64,000 nt of DNA from Alentia gelatinosa (GCA_950022655.1 OX465583.1:31027360-31091359), one strand, 5' to 3'; positions 48,200 to 60,017 are shown, counted from the stretch's first letter. A program made the numbers and translations. The notes: generated from the letters alone by a model not told the origin.

Positions 48200-48600
48200 A
48201 CAGCCACAGGGGGCGCTGCTGCTGATGACATGCGCAGAACGAGCTAGGATGGAGATGGAGGGTGGGTATGTGTGGAGGGGTGGATGTTGGGGGGGGGGCG
48301 GTGGTGATCGAACTACATAATGGGCGTTACCTTAGACCAGAGCCGATCAACACGCCCGGCTTGTTTGCACATCATGAGGGGCCCCCTGGCGGTCGGCCTG
48401 TAAGTTTACGGCGTCCATAGCCCCGCGCTCAGTGTCTCTCTTAAAGACCCATGAGCAATGGCGGACACGCCGTGCAAGTCCCGCAGTAAATCTGCCGCCA
48501 TTTGTGGACGCTGTGTACCGGCGCTGGGATAAACAGAGGCTCGCTGGTTACCAGCACGTTTATCACGTGATTATATCACGTGACCAATATCTGTAGAAGA
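48200..48600. promoter_or_regulatory. CpG-rich motif cluster: CTCF-like, NRF1-like, YY1-like, paired E-boxes, CCAAT
   Basis: GCCACAGGGGGCGCTGC (48203-48219), CATGCGCAG (48229), a minus-strand CTCF-like GACCGCCAGGGGGC (48381-48394), AATGGCGGA (48457) and CAAATGGCGGCAG on the minus strand (48492-48504), two TCACGTGA palindromes at 48563 and 48576, and CCAAT at 48584-48588. A likely promoter or enhancer island about 0.7 kb beyond the Ig exon on that gene's 3' side. Confidence 0.5.
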
Positions 48601-48885
48601 TCTGCTGCCATGGTTATTGGTGATAATGACCTTCCACGCCGTCAGGGGTAGACACCATAATGCGTATAAAGTTAGCATACTGAGCGTACCCGGATAATAG
48701 ATGTGTATATATTCTATGAGAATCCCTCAGGCACAAAATCTAGAATATCTAATTCAAGCCATATCTTACTTTTTAACGTTCCTCTCCATTTTCTTTATTT
48801 GAGAACGATATGCTATGTTTTCGCTTTAAATGACTCACTAAGTAATTGGTGATATTGAATACACCCAATAGCTTTTCCCTCAAAC

Positions 48886-48910
48886 CAACGAGTATAGAGA
48901 ATACTCGTTG
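48886..48910. mobile_element. Fused termini of foldback family B
   Basis: CAACGAGTAT, five bases, then ATACTCGTTG: the same 10-base inverted termini that bound 8721-9036. The outer flank CAAAC on the left also matches. Looks like an extreme internal deletion. Confidence 0.5.
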
Positions 48911-49290
48911 CTCAAACTAAGATTTTTTTCTCCCAAGATCACGTCGGTGGCAACCAATATTATTGGGATATTCATCAATTACCATACATTTCAGACCTAC
49001 TCTCCCTCTAGGCAATATGTACAAAGCACATTATGTTATATACCCTACAAGAGATAGCTATAATCTTGCAGAATAGGAGAATATGGAGGGGAAACATAAT
49101 AACATGCAACGATTGTAAAGCCTGAGCCAGGTTCTATGAAAGTGGGTTTCTCTGCCTCTATGTATACATATCCCATTGTAGAGGTTTACTCCAAACAGCA
49201 AAGCAATACTACACTACTTTTGCAATGTAAGCATGTTTGAGCGTGATAAAACGCGCTCAACAAACTAGATTTCAGTGCAATGTGACTTAC

Positions 49291-49459
49291 CTGTTAGTCT
49301 TTATGGACACCCTCCTATTGTCACCCTCGATGATGAGGTTGTCCTTAATCCAGGTCACCTTGGGGGTGGGGTTGCCCTGGATCTTACAGCGGAGGGTAAT
49401 CGTACGACCCACGCTCCACGACTTGGACTTGGCCACCACCTGAGCACGCGGGCTCTGAG
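49291..49459 (-). CDS. Internal exon, first half of an I-set immunoglobulin domain
   Basis: The minus strand encodes 55 complete residues beginning QSPRAQVVAKSK. Residue 24 is the B-strand Cys in TLRCKIQGNPTPKV and residue 36 the C-strand Trp in TWIKDN; this Cys-x11-Trp spacing with GNPTP is typical of I-set domains. The second Cys must lie in the next exon. A 3' splice site (TTTTTTCCAATTTTCAG) precedes the exon and a perfect GTAAGT donor follows. It starts in phase 1 and ends in phase 2, 169 bp. The open frame starts after a stop at 49524-49526 and has no in-frame ATG, so this is an internal exon, not a first exon. The protein is probably extracellular or cell-surface (inference). An I-set domain split here occurs in many families, including neuregulin-like ligands; family not determined. 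Neighbouring exons were not found in the window. Confidence 0.85.
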
Positions 49460-49523
49460 CTGAAAATTGGAAAAAAGCGCATAGATAGAAAACAGGTATA
49501 GATACACGGATTGTTATTTTCAA

Positions 49524-50269
49524 TTATTTACCATTAGTTCTTAAAGTGAAACGTATTCACCTCTTTAGGACTAGTTGGATAGTTTTATCCAATGAAACGA
49601 GGGAAGTAAGGATGTCCTGACAGAGTAAATATGTTTCACTTGTATTATATACCTGGAAATATGGATAATCAATCTCTAAAAAAAGATGATAGCGTCTAAC
49701 CGGTATCCAGAGTGTATTCTTGGAGGGCTGAAGCATGTATAGGCTGAATCAGAGTATGTTGGGATTTGTCCATGCATACAGAGTATGCCGGGATGGAGAG
49801 AATATCAAGACTATAGCAGAAGTTGGTATCTGTTGAACCTTTTAGCATAGGTACATGTATATACATGTATATCATCAGTATCCTGATGCTTTTCACTCGA
49901 GAGCTGTAGAGAAAGACAATGGCAGAAATAGACATGATAACCAATGTCAGCTGGATGTGATATGTTCAATAGGAGGGTTGCATCTGAGGTTGCTGCCTTT
50001 AATGGGTCATTGCGCACCACAGTATGATTAAGACTTGAATTGAAACCGATTTACGTTGACGAGACAACTTATATACATACGAATAATTAGGTATTCGAAA
50101 AATCACTTCAGGGGGAAAACGTGGATTCACTCAGTTTCACTAATAAAAGGAACACGTCCAAGTATCTTTAATTACAAAAGTCCATTATAGTCATCATTAT
50201 GTACAGTGTAAAGTCAGAAAATATGGCGATACGAAAACATTTGTAACCCGATTCTCGAAGGAGAGCTGG
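49524..50269. other. Probable intron or upstream flank of the Ig exon
   Basis: No second exon recognised. Minus-strand frames at 49696-49944 and 49811-50020 have no convincing motif. Confidence 0.4.
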
Positions 50270-50350
50270 CACTCCGTGATCTCGTACTCGCGAGGTCTCG
50301 CGGGACCAATCTATTGCCCTGATTAACTGTATATATGCGCATGCGCCGCT
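50270..50350. promoter_or_regulatory. CpG promoter-like module upstream of the Ig exon
   Basis: ACTCGCGAGGTCTCGCGGG (a TCTCGCGAGA-like element), CCAAT at 50306-50310 and a perfect palindromic NRF1 site GCGCATGCGC at 50337-50346, within 80 bases. It lies 0.8 kb on the 5' side of the minus-strand Ig exon. It could be the start of that gene or of an unseen divergent one. Confidence 0.5.
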
Positions 50351-52904
50351 TAGTCACTGAACCAATTCCCATTCATCACTAAAAACAGAGCACAGTGGGG
50401 CGGCAGGAGGAGGGAAAAACTGGAATCACCTTCATTGTTATTTCATTATCGTGTCCGTGCTGGTTCATAGTTTACCAAATAAAGATTTGGTAAATATTAA
50501 ATTGATTCTGAATCATTGCCATTTTCTCTGGTCACAGTTTCACCTCTTTTTGGCGCTGAGGTAAATGAGAGTAATAATAATGTGCGAGATAGGAGGGATG
50601 ATATCACACCCTTAGAGTACCTACTTGTAGTTCCAACCTTCAGATAATACAGCTTAGTAAGGATTAACGTCAATACTAAGACATCGACCGTTTTGTCACA
50701 ATTGATCATATTTAATTATCTGCATCAATCAGGTATATAATTGTCCATAGATAATAGCCTTGTCGAGTGACCCAATGGTTAACTGTGGTCTGAGTGAATC
50801 TCCCATACATAATATTACTATGATTTGGATCTGCGTTGATGCGTAGTAATACTCCTAACGAAAGCAAGGAGTATTGCGTACTGTCAAGTACAAGGAGAAT
50901 ATCACCACATAGATCGAAATCATGGTAATGTTGTATTTATTACTGATCTTTCGACTAATCATTACAACGAAAAGATAATTAGAAATTCGACACAAACATG
51001 CATTGTTTGTATGAAATAGTTCCAATAGTACCCTTCAGATGGCAAAAAAAAGCTGTTCTACCGAGTAGATTCCGGCTAACTGGGTTTTCTGGAATGTGCT
51101 CAATAGCGATCTGTAGACTCCATAGTTTTAGAAAAACAGAAAACATGTCCCAACACAATACAAAAAACATGTTCAAACACATGTTCAAACACAATACAAA
51201 TAAAGACCTATAAATCTAAATATCCACATTCTCCATGCAGAGACCATCACTCTCCTATATTGGAAAAGGAAAATCTGTATGACGAATGTGATAATGGTTC
51301 ACCAAGATGGGGGACGGAACGATGGTAACGTTCACTAATATAGGCATTCCCGTTGGATTGCTCCGTTATATATCCGTTGCCATAGAGAGACACAGTTAAC
51401 TCTTTCCTAACGGTAGATTCACGGAAACAGCCCATGACACCATGCAATAGTTACATTTTCTCAAGTCCTCCTATACTGAGTTTTATGTCCTGGTTTAATA
51501 TGGAAGGCCAGATACATGTACCACATCCCTTTAATGTCTCACCAGCTTTGTTCAACACTGATCAGTACAGTATCTGAGATAATATTTAATGCACGTTCTC
51601 TGAGCATAAAAGGGTTAGCCTCCTGAAGGAGTGCCTCTGCTATGTATGCATGTATCACCCTGACCTTGGTTGGTGGGAATGTCAGCTACACGCTGCCTTC
51701 ATTTCATGCCCAGTTTGAGATCTCCAAGGTGCCACTGAGAGAACCTCCATGCCCATATTCAGAAATGATATTCCCAGATATGTCTTGGTATAATACATAG
51801 AGAGGTTGCCCTAGGCTGGCAGTGAAGTAGTAATATCATGGACGCCCCTTCAATATATACCCATCACCGCGTCCTACTATAGAAGTATTCGATGTCTATA
51901 TTTCGAAATGTCTGATATGCTCGCAGAGAAGTACATAGAGGATGGGGAATAACCAGAAAAGGTTGATTAAATTTCATAAAGCTCTGCTAAAAGGTATGTG
52001 TTTCCATTAGTAAACCTGATAACTATTGCTGAACAATATTCATTGTAGATATTAAGATTGTAGATATATATATCAGTGTATTTTTCGATAAGATACTTTG
52101 AAGGGTCCGTATCAGTACATATATATATATATATATATAGAAAGCCTAGGACCCAAACATCTACAATGATGACATTTTCCAATTTTCATTTCACATATAA
52201 CTGACTTAATAACATCACACCACTTCTTTTATACTAGTGCATAGTGTGTCAGATATGTACACAAACGTACCATAAGCACCACATGCATAAGTCACACTTT
52301 ACACTTTATACAGTGTTTATGAATATCTTAATGAAGTGGTGACCTTCCCTTATGACGCTGAATGTCCAATCCCAACCGAGATGAACCAAGATATGAAATA
52401 TGAATAAGTTCCGCATTCTTCTCTACAGAGCAGGCTCAACCATGCCCCTGTGTGCCCTGCTTGCTTATCATCCTTATCGCATAAGTGGTGTAAAACACTA
52501 CTAACCAACCAGGAACACAGCAACAACCCTGATGAATACAGCAATACCTTTCTTCAATACAACAACATAACTGTATAATACAGCAACAACTGTTCGATAC
52601 AGCCACCTATCTGTTTGCACCAAAGGCACACCACATACTGTTAACTATTTGCCTATGTTCTGGCTTAATGCTAGGACCCAGGATGGTAAGGATCAGGTAC
52701 CATTCTTCCCTCGCCATGCAATTACTGTCCTCCCCAACTCCACCCACACACGTGTCAACGTCACATGTAACCCTACGTGCTCCCACAAAACGCACCTCAA
52801 TTTCCTGACAGACCAACTGGTCCTCCTCCGATCTGCTGTCTAATGACTGCCTCCTCGTGTTACTTAGATCCACAATAAGCAGTCGCTCTTCCTCTTACTG
52901 TGAG
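50351..52904. other. Long non-coding stretch
   Basis: Short local repeats only: ATGTTCAAACACAATACAAA-type at 51150-51200, a TA run at 52116-52138, and AATACAGCAACAAC-type units at 52505-52600. No exon recognised. Confidence 0.5.
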
Positions 52905-52965
52905 CTTCCAAGAACTGCTCGAGCTGCTTGGTGTTGCTCCGGACTGCTCAGAGCTGCTCAATGCC
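52905..52965. repeat. GAGCTGCTC-motif cluster
   Basis: GAACTGCTC, GAGCTGCTT, GTTGCTCC, GGACTGCTC and exact GAGCTGCTC (52951-52959) in 60 bases. Confidence 0.7.
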
Positions 52966-55120
52966 TCTTTTTTTCCATCCCTCACGGCAGAATGGCGATG
53001 AGGTGACATTGTTAGCTGTCAGCAGAGAGAGTGGTAGGAATTATCGGTGGTTTCTATTTGATGTAAAGAGAGGGTGATTTTGTGTGATGTGAACTACCTC
53101 CCCCTGTCTATCAATACTAGCTCTTTGATATCAATACCAACGCCTGTGGGGAAATTGTTTTAACCGTGAATAGTGATGTCTGATGCAACAGCTTTCTGGT
53201 CAATGCAGCCAAGAGACAAACCATACATTTTCTATGGTTAAATAATGCAAACACTATTCCAGCACCTCTCATACATAAATTCTAACAGGCTCTATCTTAT
53301 TGTTATCATTCGGATTCTCAAGCAGTGATGCAAATATGGCCTTTTTTGCGGATTTTCCCAGTAGCAGCAACTAGGGTCATACGACAGCAGTTATCAAATT
53401 GTAAAGCCAATGCAATGTTTTGTAGCAGGATTCGAAGACTATAGTGCGTACTTTCCTACTGTTCCATCCTCTCCGCTTCCACTTTTTCATTTCATAACTT
53501 CTCACACGCTTTAAGCTGTTTTTCTCTATATAAAAGGTGAGGCCTCGTGGGTACATACATCGCAATACAGTGGCGTGTAAGCAGATAATTCACCGCAATG
53601 CCACCATTGTTCCTTCTAACCGGCTCTTAGTCATAGATAATAGATAATATAATCTCGTTGGGAGAGATGTGTGAAAAAAACAACTGAAAAGGCTTAGAGC
53701 CAGGGGGAAGTTATGGGAGGGGTACGAGCTTACTCAGGATTCACATACCACGTTCGATAGATGTTTGACATGTTAGTGTTTCTCACACGTATGTGGTTTC
53801 GTTTGTAGACTTCCCACATGTTTAGTAAGTAGCACGTAGGTTCCACATGGTCCACGTTTAAGGCAAGCAGTCTTTCAAAAATACTGTTAAATTGAGAATG
53901 GCCTTGAGACCTGACTCAAATTTAATAAGACGATTTAAGTTACTGATGGGATGGAACGCTCTGCTGCAGTAAATAACCTACATGGTTCAATTGTCACTCC
54001 AAGAATCTTGAAGATCTAAACTCAAAAGACCACCAATCATCCGATCATATTGACGGGGCCTGAAATGAGGCTCCGGTTGCTAGTGGACGCAGCAATAAGT
54101 TGCTAAAAACAGTGGCTGCAGGTGGACTCTTTAGCAACAGCAGAGAATGCAGAACAGAAGGAACCAGCACGGAAGGTAAAGGTCTTATTCCACACCTGAA
54201 CTCCGGATAAAAGTTCTATACTAAAGCGTTCTTAAGTGTAACATGAGGAAACGTAGTTACTGAGCCCATAGCAATTCCATTCTGATTCTTTCGTCTCGTA
54301 ACGATGCCGTATCGATCCGTACACTGTACGTAACATCCGTGACTCTAATTATAGGGTTTTTCAAATCATCGTCTGAAGCGATAAAGCTTTGTAAATGATG
54401 TATTAAGCCTGTTCTTACTGGACCTGGTCGCAGGTTCACATCTTTATATGCAGCAAGCCTGACACATCTGTATTGCAGGCATATGTCACAGTTGTTGAGA
54501 AAGGTTATTCTTTTCCATTATATTTAAAGTTGTCTGTCAATGTTTCCATGGTGATAACTATAATTATTTCTTAGTTATCACTATAAAGGTGTTAACTTTG
54601 AAAGAAATGATAAAGAAATTATCTTTGAAAAAAATGATAAAGATCCATGTGGAATCAGCTGGGATAAATGACATTTTAAACAAAAAATGGAAAATGATGC
54701 ACTAGCTACGGGAGTGTCCTGAGGCATCATTTGTTCTAGCACTGGGAGTGCATTGAGGCATCATTGGTAAGGAAAGGGTTGGTATTAGTCTAAATCTAAA
54801 TGATATAGGTAGGGGTGAGGATGGACATGTTTAGTGATGGTAAAGTATGCTTTGCTTTGAATTGTTATCTCTACTTACATAACTCGGCTGTGATGATAGC
54901 TGCACCTACTTCAATAAAAGTGCCTTTGTGTTTCTGTGTAAAAGGATATCCGTATTCAATAAAGGTTTTAATCTATAGCAATGTCCACGGTCATATCACA
55001 GTGAATTCAACTCTTATGATGAATGTAAGCATCATAAAAGTCGACAGGAAGGCAATTATTGTTGGGATATTTGAATTGTATATGCCTGTATCTTTGGATG
55101 TTGGTGTAAGAGTGTGTGCT

Positions 55121-55123
<3 letters not shown>
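52966..55123. other. Non-coding stretch with a hairpin
   Basis: GTGATAACTA (54551-54560) pairs exactly with TAGTTATCAC (54572-54581), leaving an 11-base loop. ATGATAAAGA is then tandemly duplicated near 54610-54640. No exon recognised. Confidence 0.5.
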
Positions 55124-55195
<72 letters not shown>

Positions 55196-55196
55196 T
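55124..55196. repeat. (CT)n microsatellite
   Basis: Nearly pure CT run of about 70 bases with one TT interruption. Confidence 0.97.
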
Positions 55197-55543
55197 GAAT
55201 ACAGTTCACAGGCGTGCCTGTTTGTGCATCTACATGCAGTGTGTGCAAATACATGAAAATGCTTGTGATATATGATTGCCTCAGATCAGTTATGGGTCTA
55301 CTTTTGTGCATGGGCCAGGGTCGTCCAAGGTCATATCACAGTAAAATAAAATCAATGAAATTTAACAGCACAAATCGATCCAAGGCTGCTGCTAGGTAGC
55401 AAAAGCCTCAATATGTAATTTCAAGAACTTTCACCTCAAATTTCTAGAATCTGGCCATCCGAAATCAGTTTCTCTCTAGATTTGAATATTTCTTTCTATT
55501 AGTTGTATTTATGTACATGTTTATATCTATATGTATATTTCTA

Positions 55544-55554
55544 TAGGTGGCGCC
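55544..55554 (+). promoter_or_regulatory. CTCF-like core TAGGTGGCGCC
   Basis: Matches the AGGTGGCGC core known for CTCF in insects and other bilaterians. A single short site, so specificity is low. Confidence 0.35.
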
Positions 55555-55964
55555 TCCTTGCCTTTAGAGCTAAAAATACCGCGGTAAATTTCTGACATAT
55601 ATATGCGGTTTATTTCTGACACACACACATATATATATACATATATTTAAAATATGGACCCGTAATCTCCATGAGATCGTATATGTGTGTGTCTCGACAA
55701 GTACAGATGTAGGTGGAACTAGGTTGTGACCGGTGCAGCATTTTGTAAGCACCCAGTAAAGATCACTGTCTGGTTGTTCCATTCAGCGCGTACCATCTGT
55801 TACAATAATAACCTCAGCTGATCGATAGTGGAGATAAAAACCGCCCTGGGTCGATGGTCTATAACAAGGACGCGTCTTCTATGTGGATAGGGTGTAGGGA
55901 AGGAAGCCAGTCTGATCTGATACTCCTGACGCCTGTTGGGATTTATCAGGGTTATATCACAACA

Positions 55965-56160
55965 ATACCAAGCTACATTATAGGGTAGATAGCTATTGTG
56001 TTATGGAGACGGCCATTTTTAACAAAACGCCAAATAAAACACCAGATAGCGGATGCAGATATCAATGGGGTTTAAAATTGTTTTTCGCCTTGTCATAGTT
56101 GGGTTTTAGCCTCGTCTTATGATTATTGATGGATTATAACAACTGATAACTGCGGTTTTT
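55965..56160 (+). mobile_element. Dispersed repeat family C, copy 3
   Basis: AGCTATTGTGTTATGGAGAC, ACACCAGATAGCGGA, ATCAATGGGGTTTAA, GTTTTAGCCTCGTCTTATGA and ATTGATGGATTATAACAACT align with copies at 4090 and 17430. The 3' CAATTTCCTGG block is missing, so truncated. Confidence 0.7.
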
Positions 56161-56249
56161 AGTTAAACAGGTGGGTATCGACCAAGATTCCTCAATGTTA
56201 TCGTTTGTAGTACAATGGTGGTTGAACACGTTTGAAGTGCGTTTACACA

Positions 56250-56322
56250 TGTGTAAGTGTGTGTATGTGTGTGAGTAAAGGTGTCTGTGTGGGTGTGTGT
56301 AGGTGTCTCTGTGTGTGTTGCA
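56250..56322. repeat. GT-rich microsatellite
   Basis: Imperfect GTGTGT units such as GTGTGTATGTGTGTGAG and GTGGGTGTGTGTAGG. Confidence 0.85.
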
Positions 56323-59300
56323 GGAATGTCCCGTGATGTTCGTTCATAATACTAGGTGGCATCAGATGTAATGCTACATTCACGACATCACCCCGATAGT
56401 CCCGCCAGTGAATTCTCCTCAGACCATCAGTGAACATGAACCTTTCATGACCTTTTTATGGCCTTTGCTCTGCTCAGCCCCAAATATCCCGGCGACTTTA
56501 GGCCCACCAAGGTAAGTTAAGATTGCCGCAGATCATCGTGGTGTCACCGTGGTGTTGTCGTGGTGTTGCTGTGCGGTCTATGGTCCGATGTGATCCCAGT
56601 AGATTGTAAACAGAGCTTTCCCCAGTGACTTGCAGTGTATTGCAGTGGATTGCAGCAGTAGGGTCCTGGTGTCGCAAGGCCAACTACAACCAGCTACGGC
56701 TTTTTTGCCGATGCATTAACAGTGCGGTCCCGGTGTGGTCCTGGTATGCTTTAGGGGTACAAGTCACACAGAGATGCTTATATGTATACATATATAATAT
56801 GAAATTTACTTCTACACCTTCCCATAATTCTATGTTGTAAAACAGAAGTGAATAGGGTTCATACAAAAAATATATAAAAACATTCATCAAACATATAAGT
56901 TCACAACCATTTACAGTTGTTCACCTTCCCCAGTGGTTTGAATGTATCTTATTCAAGTATTCTCTCGCTGTGACTGTCGGAACTTGAACGCATATTCCAG
57001 TGGACTATGGACCCCCATAGGCCTAGTGCTATCCAGAATCCCTGGTCTCCCGGCCTGGTGATTTAAGGCGATGAGGCTGCCGTGCTGGATTTTTTTTACA
57101 GAACTCACGCTTCCCGGCAGCTTCCCGACAGCTCCCCAAGATCCAAGGCGACTTACGTTTCTGACTTAAGGTGGAGTATGGCAGACCCGACAGGGTACGG
57201 CCACGCGGGGAACTCACTGCTGGGATTGTCAGGGTAATGGTGTAAACGTAGCATAACGGAAAAAGCGTGAATTGCACCGGGGGGGGGGGTGTCTTAAAGG
57301 ACAATTTTAAGTTAGGAAAGATGAATAATAAGGAGTAGAAGAACTTGTATTATTGTTAAAAAAAAATCTTATTCAGGAAAGAATTGAAAACTTTCAATCA
57401 CAACTTCAAGATTACAGTTCATCCCTGAGCAATAACTTCGATTTAAGCAGAATCAGTAACCTTCTTTATCGGCAAAGCTAATAAAAATCCGTAACTGTTC
57501 TTTTGTAGAGAGAGAGTGCACTAGAGTAATTGGATACCACTTAGATCAGCACAGACTTCTTTTGAATAAGTTTAGACAAATAGAAATATCGGCGGTGTGG
57601 GGAACTGTTCTGTTGCCACATCTTAAAAGGTACAAATTTGAATTAAAGATCTTTAACTAAGTTAGTAGAATTTTCCTCTATTTACTACTATTTCCTCTGA
57701 AGCGAACGCTTAATCCTCACAGCAAACTCTGCCATTCATATAAGGTTTTACATGATGTATGGTGTACTGAGTTCTCCATGTCTGTGATAGAAAAGCATTT
57801 ATAATTGGCTCCTGCGTCACTGGTTTGTTATTGCATGTAAAACCTGTTCTCTCATTCTAGAAATAATATCAAAATGGAAAATCGTTTCCTTATAAAGTAG
57901 AAAAATAACATCTAACTCATTTTCTTCCTTATCAACTGAGCTTCAGAGGGAATGGCAGAGACCCAAACGTAATTTTCTTTTAAGGTTCAAGGTGTTTTCC
58001 CTTACAAACGCATGTCCCTCAATCCATGCGAGTTCTCTACGGAAAAAGCCTGCCTGCGTACACTGTTACAGAAGTGGATTTTCATTTCAGACAAAATCTT
58101 TATATAACTCGTCATGCTATCACGCACGCTGTGTCGATACGGTTGCTATGGTGACGGTGCACCTCTCTCATAACTTCTCACAGGATCTATGCTGTTTTCT
58201 TTATTATTATAGTCGCCTGCAGAAGCAAAGAATCTTCAAAAGCGGAGGTATTCAGAGAATAAATTAGTCCACTTTCATCATAATGAGCAAATCAAAATTT
58301 CAAAGAAGTGAGTTTATAGAACTTTGAAGCAGACCAGACAGTCCTCCGTGAAATTTCGGTGATGGATGTGGGGATCTCCCCTATACTCCCCTAAATAAGC
58401 CCCAAATATTCTATATGAATGGGCATGTAGGTAATGGCTATGCCTCCGGACATGTTCTTCATGTTCTGTCTCTTTGCCTTGTAATGTTGCCAATAGGTGC
58501 AGATTATTACTGAATTATCAATACCAACAAGCTTGCCATGCCCATATTTAGATAAAGCCGATACGTGTACAAAGGACGAGAGAGGACATAAACCAGTGGA
58601 CACTCCTCATAAAGACGATATCGTTGGCAGAGGTCAGGGTATATTACAGTGGGACTCATTTAGGGAATACTAACATGATGATCATAAACATATCATAAGC
58701 AAGGGATATTTTTATCTATTGCTGTAGATTTAGCACAACGTTTTGAAAAATGGAAAACATTTGACGTTGAAGAATAATGAAGAATAAATTCTGCAAGTAA
58801 CTAGTGACATGTAGGGTAGCTACAACAAGAATGGTCCGCTGGCAGTGGTAGCTCCTATATAAACAAACAAAACATTTGACCTTTAATGATGGGATACATT
58901 ATGAAATGCCTGTATATCATTTTAAACATATTCTAAGAGATTTGGTATAGGAATTTTGAAAACCTAAATAGAATTCCAACCTAAACTCTGGAATATATTA
59001 TGTACATTTTATACCTTTATAAATCATTTATGGTTCTATTGGAATGAATTATACATAATACTATATTCATACCCACAGGAATGTATGAGCTACTCCATTC
59101 CCTACTGTTACAGATTTAACATGTAGCTCTCTGTGCATAACCAGTAAGGCATGGGTAACTGGGGATAGGTGGGGGAGGGCAGCAAGGTAGGGGTGGCTGG
59201 ACACAGGTGTTTGCCCGTGAGCCATCTCTTTGAGCTGACCAATTGATGACCTGACGGAGTCGTACAAACCGTCAACTGATGAAACCCCTTAATAGAGCTG

Positions 59301-59378
59301 GGGCTCCCCGAGCCGCTCACTCACCCGTATGACCCCGGCCCGGCCCCAAACAGCGTGACTTACGTAAGGGACAGCTCA
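56323..59378. other. Long non-coding stretch
   Basis: No exon recognised. Contains a G9 run at about 57280 and a G-rich patch at about 59165. Open frames at 57029-57304 and 57992-58267 have no recognisable domain. Confidence 0.45.
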
Positions 59379-59700
59379 TTGTGCCGTCTAGTGAACAGTG
59401 CCATATAGTGAGCAGCTTGCAGTGCCATCTAGTGAGCAATGTCGTCTAGTGAAAAATGCTATCTATTGAACAGTGCCCTCTAGTGAACAGTGCCGTCTAG
59501 TGAGCAATGTCGTCTAGTGAAAAATGCTATCTATTGAACAGTGCCCTCTAGTGAACAGTGCCGTCTAGTGGGCAATGTCGTCTAGTGAAAAATGCTATCT
59601 ATTGAACAGTGCCCTCTAGTGAACAGTGCCGTCTAGTGGGCAATGTCGTCTAGTGAAAAATGCTATCTAGTGAACAGTGCCGTCTAGTGAGCAGTTGACA
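59379..59700 (-). repeat. 68-bp higher-order minisatellite of CTCF-like cores
   Basis: Submonomers of about 17 bases, GTGCCCTCTAGTGAACA and variants, are grouped in a 68-bp higher-order unit; GTGCCCTCTAGTGAAC starts at 59473, 59541 and 59609. On the minus strand this reads TTCACTAGAGGGCAC, which fits the CTCF consensus core CASYAGRKGGCRS completely. GTGCCATCTAGTGAGC at 59422 (CACTAGATGGCAC) fits too, and GTGCCGTCTAGTG units differ at one position. All cores point the same way. Confidence 0.85.
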
Positions 59701-59714
59701 TGGTTATCTAGTGA

Positions 59715-60012
59715 GTTGGTTGGTTTGATTTAACGTCCAGTTAACCATTACAGGTTCTTACCAGACTTTCTCACCCTTACACATTTACCGAGGTGGGAGT
59801 TCTTTTACTTTTATGCCTCATCAGCCTCATGGGTTTCATGAGCTCAGAGCTTAAACAATAGGACTAGGATTCACAAGATTGTGGGCTGTCTTTCTCCTTT
59901 ATCCCCAGCAGTGATAGTGCTATATCAAAAAGCAATCCTTCTCATACCTTGTGCATGTAGTGTGGGACGTAAAGGATCTCTCACCTTTGTAAATATGTAG
60001 GAGTCGGGTTTC
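59715..60012. mobile_element. Two partial family A SINE copies in opposite orientation
   Basis: 59715-59816 holds GGTTTGATTTAACGTCCAGT and TTTACCGAGGTGGGAGTTCT as in the full copy. 59879-60012 holds the complementary body (CTCACCTTTGTAAATATG, GTGCTATATCAAAAAG). The pair splits the CTCF-like minisatellite into two pieces. Confidence 0.75.
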
Positions 60013-60017
60013 CACCT

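Noticed and set aside
49460..49523. Signal peptide upstream of the Ig residues
   Set aside because: The hydrophobic stretch looks like one, but the first codon is TTG, a stop precedes it, and a good 3' splice site falls at the Ig boundary, so it is intron sequence.
54815..55198. 127-codon frame ending in a Ser-Leu run
   Set aside because: The tail is the CT microsatellite and the front has no recognisable domain or splice sites.
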